DNA from: Cylindrotheca closterium
Taxonomy: Eukaryota > Bacillariophyta > Bacillariophyceae > Bacillariales > Bacillariaceae
Length of the DNA stretch: 64,000 nucleotides
Assembly (NCBI GenBank): GCA_933822405.4
Contig: CAKOGP040002158.1
Coordinates: forward strand, 124,001 to 188,000
Direction: 5' to 3'
Positions 51,580-61,860 of the stretch are shown piece by piece (positions within the stretch are counted from its first letter, which is position 1; each line of letters opens with the position of its first letter). Below the pieces are notes generated by a model. The model worked only from the letters and a program-made list of their open reading frames with translations. It searched no databases and was not told the DNA's origin. The position numbers were made by a program, and so were the translations under genes.

Positions 51580-52344
51580 GATTAGTTTTTCAAATTTCTT
51601 GTTGGTTTACCTGGTTTTGCGTGTGTGTCATCTAATATTATGATATTGTGAGTGTGTGTGTCTGTCTTTTTTTCGTTTCGTCGATGGATCGACAATATTT
51701 CGCTGATAATCTTTGTGTGTGTCTGCCAGAGCTTGGGTTACGCCTTCCAGCATTTCGTAAAAATGTGACCAAAAATCATTGTTGTACACTATGATGGGTT
51801 GGCGACGGTCATCCCCAGAGGACGGTTGGATCGTGCTCTACCGGCGCTTTCTACGCAAAGGTCCGGTACCAGTTTTAGGTGCTTCGGATTTTGATCACGT
51901 CCTGGTCGGAGTAGGTTTTAGGGTTCTGTTCTTCGATTTGATTGGTCATCTTTGAGGGTGAATTAATTATCCCGAACGAAATGAATCTCGAATGAATGAA
52001 CATAACGGCGGGACAGAGTTGTACTCGAACTGGTCCACTTTTGCTGATCCCCTTGATTGTACCGGGTATATCCAACAATAGATGATTCCCCATCTTGACA
52101 GGTTGAACCTGACGATCGCATGTCAGACCGTCATCAGTAAGTAGGTGAGTGACGTTTGAAGTTCTACCACCACGATCGTTCGATAGAAAATAGATCATCA
52201 TCGTTTGACACGCATCAAATTTCATCGTCATATCCTATCACCGCCAGCTGTAAAAGTGTTTGCAAAGATCTTCTTTGGGCTGCATTAATATCACTCACAC
52301 ACACCCACACAACAGACATATCCTCATAATCTTATTGCAGAAAT
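51580..52344. other. Divergent intergenic region
   Basis: About 765 bases between the YqgF-like gene (-) and the second SET gene (+). No gene recognised. Confidence 0.4.
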
Positions 52345-53625
52345 ATGAAATTCAATCTACAGCTTGCTTTGTTGACTCTCATCAGCGCTGCTTCTACTGC
52401 AGACGCCCTGTCCTTTCCGGCCACCGCAGGATTGGTCGATCTGAGTGATAATGCTCAGCGCGACGTTTCTACCATGGCTCAATGGGCCGAAGGATATGGT
52501 GCGCAAAAAGCTGATGGCTTTGAGATCACCTCTTATGATGGTCAAGATTATTTGGCCGTCACACAACAAAACTTGCCCGCTGGATCTCCTGTCTTGTACA
52601 TTCCCAGCGATTTGGTATTTTCCTCCAACAAGGCTGCCGCAGAATTTGGCGGTGCATTGGGCGAAGCCGAACAGCAATTGGCAGTGGCCAATTTGCAAGA
52701 CTTCATTCCACTCTTTCGTGTATTTGTCAAGGTCTTGATCGAATACGAAAAGGGTGCTGAAAGTCCTTGGTTTCCCTGGTTGAACTCTCTTCCCCGCCAG
52801 TACTACAATGGAGCTTCCATGACATCAGCCTGTTTTGATTGTCTTCCACCATATGCTGCCTGGTTGGCATTGACGGAACGTATCAATCTTACCAACTTTA
52901 AAAAGGCTTCCAAATTCTTGCCCCTTTCCAACCAAGCCATTGCCAACGACGATAGCATTCTGACATGGGCTTACAATGTCGCCGTCACTCGATCCATTGA
53001 ATGGAACGGTGAACGTTTGATTGCTCCCATGGCTGACTTTTTCAACCACGGTGCCGAAACGGAAGTGGACATCAGTTATGACGCTGATGGTAACTGCATG
53101 GTATACTCGTCTCGTGATGTTCCGGCTGGATCGCCATTGCGCGTTTCGTTGGGAGACCCCACCAACCCCAGTCCACTCTTTGCTACCTATGGATTCTTGG
53201 ATGAGTCATCGACCGCTACCTTTTGCAAGTTGATGCACATGATGGACGAGATGCAACAACTCGGGTACAGCTTTTCCGATTTGCTATTCTTTAAGGAAAC
53301 TGGCGAAATCTCGGCCCCAGTGTACGATGTGGTCTTATACTATGTTTTGCTCCAGAACGATCCTGGCACTGCCCAAGGCTTTCTCCAAGCCGTCACTAGT
53401 GGAGATGAAGCGACCAAAAATCAATTCCATGAGCAATACTTTGCCTACACCAAGGAAGAATTGCAAAAGCATGTCGATTCCACTCTTGCGGATTTGGATC
53501 GCCTTTCGACGATCGCCCGATCCTACGATGTTCGTACGCATCCTCGAGTTCCTGTCATTTTGCAACACAATGCTTTTGTCAAGGAAACTTTCCTCAAGGT
53601 CAAGCAAACCCTAGATAACATGTAA
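52345..53625 (+). CDS. Plastid-type SET-domain protein lysine methyltransferase, paralogue of 48923-50239
   Basis: Intronless, 426 residues. Signal segment MKFNLQLALLTLISAASTAD, then ALSFPATAG, a plastid-like cleavage context. All LSMT features are kept: ESPWFPWLNSLP, ACFDCLPPYAAWLALTERI, LIAPMADFFNHG, SLGDPTNPSPLFATYGFLDE and the C-terminal HPRVPVILQHNAFVKETF. The protein is colinear with and very similar to the gene at 48923-50239 over its whole length, differing mostly in the targeting region and in surface loops, so it arose by duplication with inversion. Active-site Asn-His and Tyr are present. Substrate unknown; likely a stromal methyltransferase. Confidence 0.85.
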   Translation: MKFNLQLALLTLISAASTADALSFPATAGLVDLSDNAQRDVSTMAQWAEGYGAQKADGFEITSYDGQDYLAVTQQNLPAGSPVLYIPSDLVFSSNKAAAEFGGALGEAEQQLAVANLQDFIPLFRVFVKVLIEYEKGAESPWFPWLNSLPRQYYNGASMTSACFDCLPPYAAWLALTERINLTNFKKASKFLPLSNQAIANDDSILTWAYNVAVTRSIEWNGERLIAPMADFFNHGAETEVDISYDADGNCMVYSSRDVPAGSPLRVSLGDPTNPSPLFATYGFLDESSTATFCKLMHMMDEMQQLGYSFSDLLFFKETGEISAPVYDVVLYYVLLQNDPGTAQGFLQAVTSGDEATKNQFHEQYFAYTKEELQKHVDSTLADLDRLSTIARSYDVRTHPRVPVILQHNAFVKETFLKVKQTLDNM

Positions 53626-54443
53626 ACAAGGAGAACAAATACTTTTAAAAGATTGAAAGAATCAATGGTGAATTAATTCGTAGGCGGCTGTCATTGCATG
53701 CAAGACCAGAAGCAATTTGACAACGTGCCATCAAGATAGCTGAGACAGTGGTGTAATAGCAACGTAACTATCTACTAATGCCAGTCCAAACTAGCATTCT
53801 TATGGTGGCAGTGGTATTATGAATAGTGGTACTCTCCCCTTAAATTATCGTTTTGATTGGATTTGGAAGGATAAAGATTCCGCAGCTACTACAACTATCA
53901 AAGTTTAGCTTGTCAATCAATGGGGCCAAGTCATATACTGCTAGATCTTGTACGGCACTAAAATGGTCAATCCTAAACTTACGATACATATATAGGTACG
54001 TACAGTATTACCTCCTCACTTCTTGGTCTTTTCAGGAGTCATATGAGTCCCCTATTTCGGCAGTCCTTCCCCTTGTTTTTGGTGAAAGAAATCTCCGCAC
54101 GTGCCCGGAAGTCGTTTCGAAGTCGTTTTAGCTGACCCGCTTATGGGGCCTGTCTTGCCAAAATTTGGTTTGCGCTTCCGCGTGACGGTCATACAATCGT
54201 AGGAACACGTACAATTTGTACCACAACCGAAAATACTTATGCCAATCTCTGTATTTTTGTCCACATCTGAAAAATCCAAACTTGATTCCTTAGTTTCAGC
54301 AACAGTGGATATCTTTCCCTAGAGCCTTGTTGTTGTTGTTGTTTCCTATTCTGACTTGGTAGTGAAAACAGCAAGCTGCTATACCATCCAATCGATACCA
54401 TCGTAGACGACGACAATAGAAAAAAAGGCTTAATTAAATCACC
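53626..54443. other. Intergenic region
   Basis: About 820 bases between two + strand genes; nothing recognisable apart from AT-rich sequence. Confidence 0.4.
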
Positions 54444-56270
54444 ATGGTAGTATCAAGACTCGCCGGTATCACGGTTAAGAAAAAGCCAGCCGAATCAGAT
54501 GAGAGTAGCGGAGAGTACGAAAGTGAAAGCAGTGGTGAATATGAAACCTCTAGTGGAGAAGAGGAGGAATCTGGTGAGGAGGAGGAATCGAGTGATGAAT
54601 ACGAATCGGGCGAAGAAGAGTCCAGTGAAGAGGAAGATGCTCCGCCGCCTAAACGTGCAGGTGCAGGAGCAGCGAAAGCTGCAGGAGGTGCTGCAGCTGC
54701 GAAAAAGCAAGAGAAAATCCCAGACGACGAAGAGTCAAGCGGAGAGGAAGAGTCTTCTGAAGGCGAAGAAGAGTCCAGTGACGAGGAAGATAGCGGTGAT
54801 GAAAAGACCAAAGAAAGTGAGTTTGGTTTTGGAAAGGGTATGGCGGAAAACGTTCCTGAGGATGAAGACGGTGGTAAAAAGAAGAAGAAAGAAAAGAAAC
54901 CAAAGAAAGAGAAGACTCCTAGAGAACCAATGGATGCAGACAAGAAGAAAAAACTAATGATTGGACTTGGAGTATGCTGCTGTATCCTTGTTATTGTCGG
55001 TATCACTCTGGGTTTGGTGTTTGGACTGAAGAAAGATGATGAACCAGCAGCTACCGCAGCGACTCCAACACCCCCTCCAAGTTTGTCCGTCGCACCAAGT
55101 TTGGCGCCATCGGCATTTCCTGACTTTGCGCCCATTAATTTTCCCGCGGTTGGCGATACCTATATTGAAACCGGCCTTACAAATGCTGCTGCGGCTTCTG
55201 GTGGCGATGAGTTGTTGGTGGGTGGACCCAATAATGCTGTTGCAGTCATGCAATTCACAGTCGATACTTCTGCGATTCCAGAAAATGCTCGCGAGGTGGA
55301 TGTTTACACTCTTTCCATTGGTCACATTGGAGTGATTGATGATACACAGACGACTACTATTACTATCAACGCCATTGACAACCCTGGTGATCTAAGCACT
55401 TTGGTTGCCACAACTTACAATCCTACCGGCACAACTCTCATGGGAACTGATACAGTGGACAAAACCAAGGATCGGATCTCTGTTGACGTCACTAGTTTGC
55501 TAGCTGATACTGCAACAATCCGAAAACTTCGCTCGGGAAGAAGACTCAACACAAAAACAATCTATATTGAATTGAGAGGAACCTCAACGGTAGCAGAGAA
55601 GTTTGTCAGTCTAGACTTTGAGAGTGGCAGATATTCTCCCCAGATTGTTCACACATTTGCCGCTACACCGGTACCGGGTGGGACCCCGGGTGGGACCCCC
55701 ACCCTTTCTAGTGCGCCCTCGGCTAGTACCAAGCCTTCCACCCCTACAGGAACTGTCAGTATGGCTCCTTCTCTGTCGCCATCGCTCTCCAAGAAGCCTT
55801 CTGCATCCCTGCAGCCGTCGAAGGGCCCATCCAATAGTGCCCAACCTTCGCGCAGTAATGTTCCAAGTCTCGCACCAAGCCGTATGCCGTCGGTCAAGCC
55901 AAGTGCAAGTATGAATCCAAGTCAAAGTCCAAGTTCAAAAGGGACTGTCAGTGTGATGCCAAGCATCTCACCAAGCAGGATGCCAAGTATCTCGCCAAGC
56001 AATAACCCATCTGGTTCCTATAGCCCAAGTAGCAATCCATCTGGATCCAACGAGCCTTCCGCGTCCAAGGCTCCCAGTAACCAACCAAGCATCCGTCCTT
56101 CGCTATCAAAGATGCCCAGTATTGCTCCCAGTAGCAACCCATCTGCATCCAACAAGCCTTCTGCGTCGAAACAACCTTCCCAGAATCCAAGTGGGAGTGC
56201 GGCTCCATCCCGTTCGATGAATCCATCGAGTAATCCAAGTTTAAGTTCGAACCCCACCGCAAAGGCATAG
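54444..56270 (+). CDS. Type II membrane protein with acidic cytosolic region, DNRLRE-like domain and PSxxPS repeat tail
   Basis: Intronless, 608 residues. Residues 1-170 are cytosolic: clusters of EESSGEEE/SSDEEDS that would suit casein kinase 2, broken by an Ala-rich and a Lys-rich stretch. One span lies at about 172-196 (MIGLGVCCCILVIVGITLGL). Outside, after a short PS-rich stalk, comes a domain starting VGDTYIETG and including AVAVMQFTVDTSAIPENARE, VDVYTLSIGHIG and KTIYIELRGTS. This resembles the DNRLRE/CBM96 type of beta-sandwich, found in secreted carbohydrate-associated proteins. From about residue 405 to the end it is a chain of PS-x-x-PS repeats, a hallmark of diatom wall-associated proteins, probably O-glycosylated. 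Role: likely cell-surface or frustule-associated; not proven. Confidence 0.75.
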   Translation: MVVSRLAGITVKKKPAESDESSGEYESESSGEYETSSGEEEESGEEEESSDEYESGEEESSEEEDAPPPKRAGAGAAKAAGGAAAAKKQEKIPDDEESSGEEESSEGEEESSDEEDSGDEKTKESEFGFGKGMAENVPEDEDGGKKKKKEKKPKKEKTPREPMDADKKKKLMIGLGVCCCILVIVGITLGLVFGLKKDDEPAATAATPTPPPSLSVAPSLAPSAFPDFAPINFPAVGDTYIETGLTNAAAASGGDELLVGGPNNAVAVMQFTVDTSAIPENAREVDVYTLSIGHIGVIDDTQTTTITINAIDNPGDLSTLVATTYNPTGTTLMGTDTVDKTKDRISVDVTSLLADTATIRKLRSGRRLNTKTIYIELRGTSTVAEKFVSLDFESGRYSPQIVHTFAATPVPGGTPGGTPTLSSAPSASTKPSTPTGTVSMAPSLSPSLSKKPSASLQPSKGPSNSAQPSRSNVPSLAPSRMPSVKPSASMNPSQSPSSKGTVSVMPSISPSRMPSISPSNNPSGSYSPSSNPSGSNEPSASKAPSNQPSIRPSLSKMPSIAPSSNPSASNKPSASKQPSQNPSGSAAPSRSMNPSSNPSLSSNPTAKA

Positions 56271-56768
56271 AATGCATAAGTGTCGGGAGACAAGTACTAC
56301 TATTCCAATACGTCCTGGTGTTCATTTTGTGTTTAAGAAACGATACTTTTAATTTCATATTCTATTGTAATAACCAATTCTATTTCCAATGTTCGACTCA
56401 CTCGTAGCCTATAAGTTTCATTTTTGACACTGACATTGGTAGTTGAAAAAATGAATTATTGCTTTTATAGAAAGGTAAAACGTTCTCCTATAGCTAATTG
56501 CTATGTTGGTCATAGTAATTTTGTGTATTTCAGAGATAGTGATAGGATGGACCATCATAGACATCCTGCTGATTGGCATCACAACATGGTTCTGCTAGCC
56601 AGCATATCATTCCATTTCTGCCCGATGAACTCGCGTTCAAAGTGAGTGTACTCTTGTCAATCCAGAAACTAGTGATGATGCAATATAAGCGGCCCACGCG
56701 TAACAGTATTGAATGTCATACAATCCACGTCTAGCTCATCATCATCATCATCATCAACATCATCATCA
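56271..56768. other. Convergent intergenic region
   Basis: About 500 bases; a (CAT)n/(ATC)n repeat lies at 56736-56771 next to the stop of the following gene. No gene is visible. Confidence 0.45.
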
Positions 56769-57548
56769 TCATGACCGTGATTTTAAAATGAGGACAATCA
56801 ACACCACAGCACCAGCAATAGCAATCAAGATTTGCCAAAACCACCAACAAGACTGTCGACTTGGCCCATATTTGGAATGTCGCATCCACATGCTACGATT
56901 CCATTTGCTGACTTCATAGTTGGTTTCATTCGATGGTGCCTCCCAGTCGCCTCCAGGATGACGACTGGATGCATCAAACGAATTTTGTTGGATATGATTG
57001 GACCATGCCGTTTTGGACAAGTCCCAATCTGTGCTGGGTACGTCGGTCGCATGTCGTCGTGAGCTGGGTGCCAATTCTAAATCCACTAGATTTCCATTAT
57101 TCTGAGACGACGAACTGGTATTTCGTTGAAAGGTTGGTGGAGCCAAGTGATGATAGCGAACTTCACTTGAGGATACATCAAATAATGTCTTTATCTTGGC
57201 AATGGGAAGATGCAATCCACCAGAAGAATCTCTTGATAGTTTGGACGGACTGACACCGTATTCATCGTCGAGACGATCGTCTGCTTCTTGCTCAGAGCGG
57301 CTTCGAAGATTTATCCTGTCAGGTTTCGACTTTTTACCAGCAACCAAAGCTCCAGAAGACCTTGTTCCGAGGTCATCAGAAAAGAGGGTATCTACCGAAG
57401 AAACTTGAAGACAATCGAGATTATCCGCCTTCTCCTCATCCAAGAACGAGTCGTCAGGATATTCGTCGTCGTCATCATCGCTACTGTCGGAATTGTTAGA
57501 CGCGGCTGCTGATGACAGTGCCTCGGATTTTTGCTGTATCATATACAT
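56769..57548 (-). CDS. Hypothetical tail-anchored membrane protein
   Basis: Intronless, 259 residues. Not recognised. The N-terminal part is Ser/Asp-rich (NNSDSSDDDDDEYPDDSFLD), followed by a polar, probably disordered region with RINLRSRSEQEADDRLDDEY. Near the end is a Trp-rich juxtamembrane segment (SKWNRSMWMRHSKYG, then SCWWFWQ) and one hydrophobic span, ILIAIAGAVVLIVLILKSRS, with only four residues after it. This is the layout of a tail-anchored protein facing the cytosol, inserted after translation into ER, plastid or mitochondrial membrane. Function unknown. Confidence 0.65.
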   Translation of the reverse strand: MYMIQQKSEALSSAAASNNSDSSDDDDDEYPDDSFLDEEKADNLDCLQVSSVDTLFSDDLGTRSSGALVAGKKSKPDRINLRSRSEQEADDRLDDEYGVSPSKLSRDSSGGLHLPIAKIKTLFDVSSSEVRYHHLAPPTFQRNTSSSSQNNGNLVDLELAPSSRRHATDVPSTDWDLSKTAWSNHIQQNSFDASSRHPGGDWEAPSNETNYEVSKWNRSMWMRHSKYGPSRQSCWWFWQILIAIAGAVVLIVLILKSRS

Positions 57549-58674
57549 GGTGGGATTAAGATGTACAGTATGTGAATACGATTTTAGTTTGGTCCTGGAT
57601 GATGTAAGTTGGTTGGCTGGCTGATATTAGGAGCGAAGATGAGTGTTTCGGAAGTGAAATGTCACCACGGTGAGATGTGAAATTCTTGATGGTTGCATAT
57701 TTTCAGCCATTATTCTTCCAGTCGCGTTTATCGTCGAAGGCGAAGCCTGGCTGGCGCTTCAGGTATCTCACCTACTAAATATTGCATGTGTATCAGACGG
57801 AAACCACGCTTTAGCAAGCCCATTGACTCACGGATTCGTTCGCATTGTTGATGATGGTTCCCAAATGGATGGCAAAGGCAAAGAAAAAGATATGTGGGAT
57901 TGACTTTCTAAATTCACTCTCTATTAGTTTGAATGTTGCTAGATACATTATATTTTGTGTGCTGCGATTCACAGTTTTAGAATCCCACTTCAGGCCAATT
58001 GTTAGTACATACTAGAGTTGTTCATGACAAAGATGGGATCCACCAGGAGTATTTTCCCAACCATAGTACAATGTTGGTGGCCTTGTTTTCCGCTCTTTGG
58101 AAAACAACCGCACCCGTAGATGTTGATCCATTGTCTCTCATTTGCATCATTGCTCAGTCGTACCATCTTTTCTGGGAACTGATGTGCGATGATTTATTCG
58201 ACCAATGAACAAACAAGGCCTTAAGCCTTAACTTAGTACCTGGCTACAGTTCCAAACCTATACCCTTTTCGTATGCAGTCTGCAGGATGTAGAATGTAGG
58301 ATGTAGAATGTACCGGTAGCATGTAGCATATGTAACAGTTTCTATGGTCTGCGGTCTGCGAAGTGGCCCATCTTCTTCTCCCACACTGGTAGAGCAGCTT
58401 TGCTTTGTTTTTCTTTGTTTGTGTGTAAGCGAAACGAGACACACATTCGAAACTGCGTCACTCAGTTTTTTGTGTGTCACATGCAGACATATTCAGTTGG
58501 ATTTGGTGCTTTTATTTAGTATACACTTTTGTGTCGCAGTTGAGCACAAAAAACTTTGCATCTGACTCACTCAGTAGACTTTTCTATTTCTTCTATTTTA
58601 GCCTTTATTGAACATTGCAGTACAGTATGTCACCATTTGCAGACCATGCATATTTAGATGATCTACTGTATTGA
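57549..58674. other. Intergenic region
   Basis: About 1.1 kb with no convincing gene. A short degenerate repeat (GGATGTAGAATGTA) lies at 58284-58312, running into TACCGGTA at 58311-58318. Confidence 0.45.
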
Positions 58675-61600
58675 CTACAAGCAAACGTGACAGAATGGAC
58701 CTCGTGGATTCACAGAGAGGTCTGGATCAGACTTTGTTGGGCAGCTGGATGCCTCGAACGCGCCCTCAACTTTGGCATTGCTGGCCAGGCGAGAGCCCCA
58801 CACGCAAAGATTCTGATCAAAGGAAGTTGCTTGGTAGAACAAGACATCCATATCAGTGACCGAAGAAACATCCCAAGATGACAAGTCTTGGTTGAATGAT
58901 TCTGCCCTGTAGAACATTGCCCACATTGATGTGACAAAAGAAACATCCCAGGATGACAAATCTTGATTGAAGGATGATGCACTCTCAAACATCGAAGCCA
59001 TGTTTGTCACAGAAGAAACATTCCAGGATAACAATTCTTGATCAAAAGCTGTTGCTGCGTAAAACATTTCGCTCATATCTGTCACAGAAGAAACATCCCA
59101 GGATGACAAGTCTTGATTGAAGGATTCAGCACGTTTGAACATTTGCTGCATATTTGTCACGGAAGAAACATCCCAAGATGACAAGTCTTGATTGAATGAT
59201 GACACACCGTCAAACATTACCTGCATGTCTGTTACGGAAGAAACATCCCAAGATGACAAGTCTTGGTTGAAGGATGATGCGCCCCAGAACATTGCCCACA
59301 TATCGGTGACCGAAGAAACATTCCAGGATGATAAGTCTTGATTGAAGGATCGTGCCACTTGGAACATTTGCTGCATATTTGTCACAGAAGAAACATCCCA
59401 TGACGACAAGTCTTCATTGAAAGTAGACCTAAATAGGAAGAGGGAACTCATACTGGTCACACCTTTGTCAAAACACCAGCTTCCGATAGAGCCATAGGTG
59501 TTTTCTACTGATGTCTTTTGCAATCCTGTACCAAACCAGTTGTTGACTTCTGTACTAAGTTCACTATTGCTTTGAAAGCATTGGTAGTATACTGTGGGCG
59601 TTTGCGAAGGTCTGATAGATGGGGCGACAGATGAAACCATGCTCGGTTTCGTTGATGGAATGGCAGATGCAACCATGCTTGGTTTGATTGATGGCTTCAA
59701 CGAGGGATTCATGCTAGGTAGCTTTGATGGATTGGCAGATGGTGCAATGCTTGGTCCAATTGATGGATTGGCAGATGGAACTTTGCTTGCGAGAGCTGAA
59801 GGAGACAAACTAGGTACTCTGGATGGGACTTTTGAAGGCGCACTTGAGGGCAAAAGAGTCGGGCCCACGACTGGAGCCACGGTAGGTGATGAAGAGGGTA
59901 AATATGACGGACGTACACTTGGCGGATCGGATGGCACGGCGCTTGGAAGTGCCGATGGAGGTGGTGTTGGACCAGTCACAGGAGCAATGGAAGGGTTCAC
60001 TGACGGAACTGGCGTGACCATTGATGGTGGAGAGCTTGGGGCTTGTGCTGGCATTTGAGTAGGATTCCAAGTTGCCCCTACCACTGGTGCCGCTGTTGCT
60101 GATTGATTATCAATGTTGATCAACTGTACCTCAGAGAACGGATTGCCCAATCCCAATGGATCTTTCAGGTTGCCATCGTGCTGTTCTTCATCCTTCAGTT
60201 TTTCAGTCACTTGTTCAGAGGTCAGAACGACAATATCTGTCAGCGGGACCGACCCTTTAAAAATTGCAGTTACTTTCACCACAATTCTGTGACATAGGTT
60301 CGAGTCTTGTGTGTTGGTACAGACCACATCGGGATCCTCTCGACCCGTGACAAATACATTGAATATCACATAACGATTCTCCCCAATGGCAAGTTGTCTT
60401 TGTCTCTTCTGTGCGACAACCACTCTGATCATAGACTGTTCGTTCGCTGTTTGAAGTCGGCGACGATTGACGGTCTGACTGGAACACCCAGCCAAAGGAG
60501 GCAAGAGCCTGGTTTGGATGGCTTCCAAAAGTGTCTGGACTTCTTGCACAGTGATATCGCCATCTGTTTCCAATGTGACATCGAACGCCATGTCAAACTC
60601 CCTTTGATCCAAGTCCACCTGCCCAGTGATTGTTTCATTCCGGGAGATGGCAAGGCAGACGTCTTCACTTGGTGGATCGTATAGCTGAGTCACGGTGGGA
60701 CTATTGGAAACAGCGCTGGTAGGTGTGCTTGATATAGCAGAGGTGCCATCGTTAGCAGCAGATGATGGTGCTGTAGTCGGATCTTCAGTGTTACTATTTG
60801 CAGCCTTAGAGTCTTCGGTGGTTTCAGACTTGTTGAGAGCAAAGAACGCACCGACTCCGGCGGCAATCAGAACAACTACACAGACCATAACAACGAGGAT
60901 ATTCCGTTTTCTTCGTTTCGTTCTCTCCTGTTGCAGCGCTTCTTGCTGTGCGTCTTCGTTTGCTTCTCTTTCTGCTCTTTCAGCATAAAGTCGCTGGTTG
61001 AGCTGTTCAATTTCTTCTTCAAATTCGCGTCTCACCAGCTGCACTTGTTGTCCTTCTGGGTCATCATCCACGGTTGCTGCCTCCAGCATGCCTCCAGTCA
61101 TGGAAACTGTTCGTGCCTGATTCGACGACCTAGAAGCTCTTTCTTCTTTTCTTCGCTCGCGATGAGTCATCCGATCCTCGGGAACAACTGCTGGATTCGA
61201 AGATCGGGTAGACCTTCGCCCCTTCTTTCGATCTGCAGGAACACTGCCATCATTCTCAGGCAGAGCTCCAGGTTTGGATGCCTTCTCGGCGCTTCGCTCC
61301 TTTCTACGATCACCCGAATTGTTGGTTGCGTTCAAATCAGGAATAGCACCAGGTTTGCTTGCCCTCGCGGCGCTTTGTTCCTTTCTACGATCGCCAGGGC
61401 TTTTCTTTGGTGATCTTTGTTTGGGTTCACTACGAAGCTCCCGAGTACTTCCAGTGCTTCTCTCGCTCTTCTCAATGTAGGACGATTCGGAAGGATCGCA
61501 TTCAGTTTCTCGTGTTTTCGATCTTCTAGAAGAAGAAGACCTACGAGAGGATCTCCCAGAGTCTTTCTTGGGCGATCTTGACCCATGAGTAGATCTATGA

Positions 61601-61860
61601 TGGGACCCAGTGCTTCTCTCGCTCTTCTCAAAGTAGGATGTGTGCGATGATTCGGAAGGCTCTTCATCGGCTTCTCGTGCTTTCGACCTTCTGCTAGAAG
61701 ATCTCTTGTTGCTTCTCTCGCTCTTCTCAATGTAGGATGCATATGACGATTCGGAAGGCTCTTCATCGACCTCTCGTGCTTTCGATTGACGAGAAGACCT
61801 TTCAATGGATCGCGACGACTTGTGTCGTCCTGAGGAGTGCTCTTTCTGTTTCTTTGGCAT
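58675..61860 (-). CDS. Membrane-anchored surface protein with DUF285 (BspA-like) 25-residue repeats
   Basis: Intronless, 1061 residues. Residues 1-315 are cytosolic, built of Ser/Arg/Lys/Glu-rich blocks repeated several times (KAREVDEEPSESSYASYIEK, SERSTGSHHRSTHGSRSPKK, ERRKEERASRSSN), then a short coiled-coil-like segment (EFEEEIEQLNQRLYAERAER). One span lies at about 319-340 (ILVVMVCVVVLIAAGVGAFF). The extracellular part begins with a domain shared with 42978-43853 (YDPPSEDVCLAISRNETI, LAGCSSQTVNRRRLQ, ENRYVIFNVFV). It continues with a PS-x-x-PS chain and ends in about eight DUF285 repeats of 25 residues (FNQDLSSWDVSSVTDM-x-x-MF). DUF285 repeats form LRR-like surface structures in mycoplasmas and diatoms. 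Likely a cell-surface adhesion or recognition protein. Confidence 0.85.
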   Translation of the reverse strand: MPKKQKEHSSGRHKSSRSIERSSRQSKAREVDEEPSESSYASYIEKSERSNKRSSSRRSKAREADEEPSESSHTSYFEKSERSTGSHHRSTHGSRSPKKDSGRSSRRSSSSRRSKTRETECDPSESSYIEKSERSTGSTRELRSEPKQRSPKKSPGDRRKEQSAARASKPGAIPDLNATNNSGDRRKERSAEKASKPGALPENDGSVPADRKKGRRSTRSSNPAVVPEDRMTHRERRKEERASRSSNQARTVSMTGGMLEAATVDDDPEGQQVQLVRREFEEEIEQLNQRLYAERAEREANEDAQQEALQQERTKRRKRNILVVMVCVVVLIAAGVGAFFALNKSETTEDSKAANSNTEDPTTAPSSAANDGTSAISSTPTSAVSNSPTVTQLYDPPSEDVCLAISRNETITGQVDLDQREFDMAFDVTLETDGDITVQEVQTLLEAIQTRLLPPLAGCSSQTVNRRRLQTANEQSMIRVVVAQKRQRQLAIGENRYVIFNVFVTGREDPDVVCTNTQDSNLCHRIVVKVTAIFKGSVPLTDIVVLTSEQVTEKLKDEEQHDGNLKDPLGLGNPFSEVQLINIDNQSATAAPVVGATWNPTQMPAQAPSSPPSMVTPVPSVNPSIAPVTGPTPPPSALPSAVPSDPPSVRPSYLPSSSPTVAPVVGPTLLPSSAPSKVPSRVPSLSPSALASKVPSANPSIGPSIAPSANPSKLPSMNPSLKPSIKPSMVASAIPSTKPSMVSSVAPSIRPSQTPTVYYQCFQSNSELSTEVNNWFGTGLQKTSVENTYGSIGSWCFDKGVTSMSSLFLFRSTFNEDLSSWDVSSVTNMQQMFQVARSFNQDLSSWNVSSVTDMWAMFWGASSFNQDLSSWDVSSVTDMQVMFDGVSSFNQDLSSWDVSSVTNMQQMFKRAESFNQDLSSWDVSSVTDMSEMFYAATAFDQELLSWNVSSVTNMASMFESASSFNQDLSSWDVSFVTSMWAMFYRAESFNQDLSSWDVSSVTDMDVLFYQATSFDQNLCVWGSRLASNAKVEGAFEASSCPTKSDPDLSVNPRGPFCHVCL
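58860..59435 (-). repeat. 75-bp tandem repeats encoding DUF285 units
   Basis: About eight units; the segment CATCCCAAGATGACAAGTCT (or close variants) recurs every 75 bases, for example at about 58870, 58948, 59098, 59170 and 59248. Similarity at DNA level suggests ongoing homogenisation. Confidence 0.85.
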
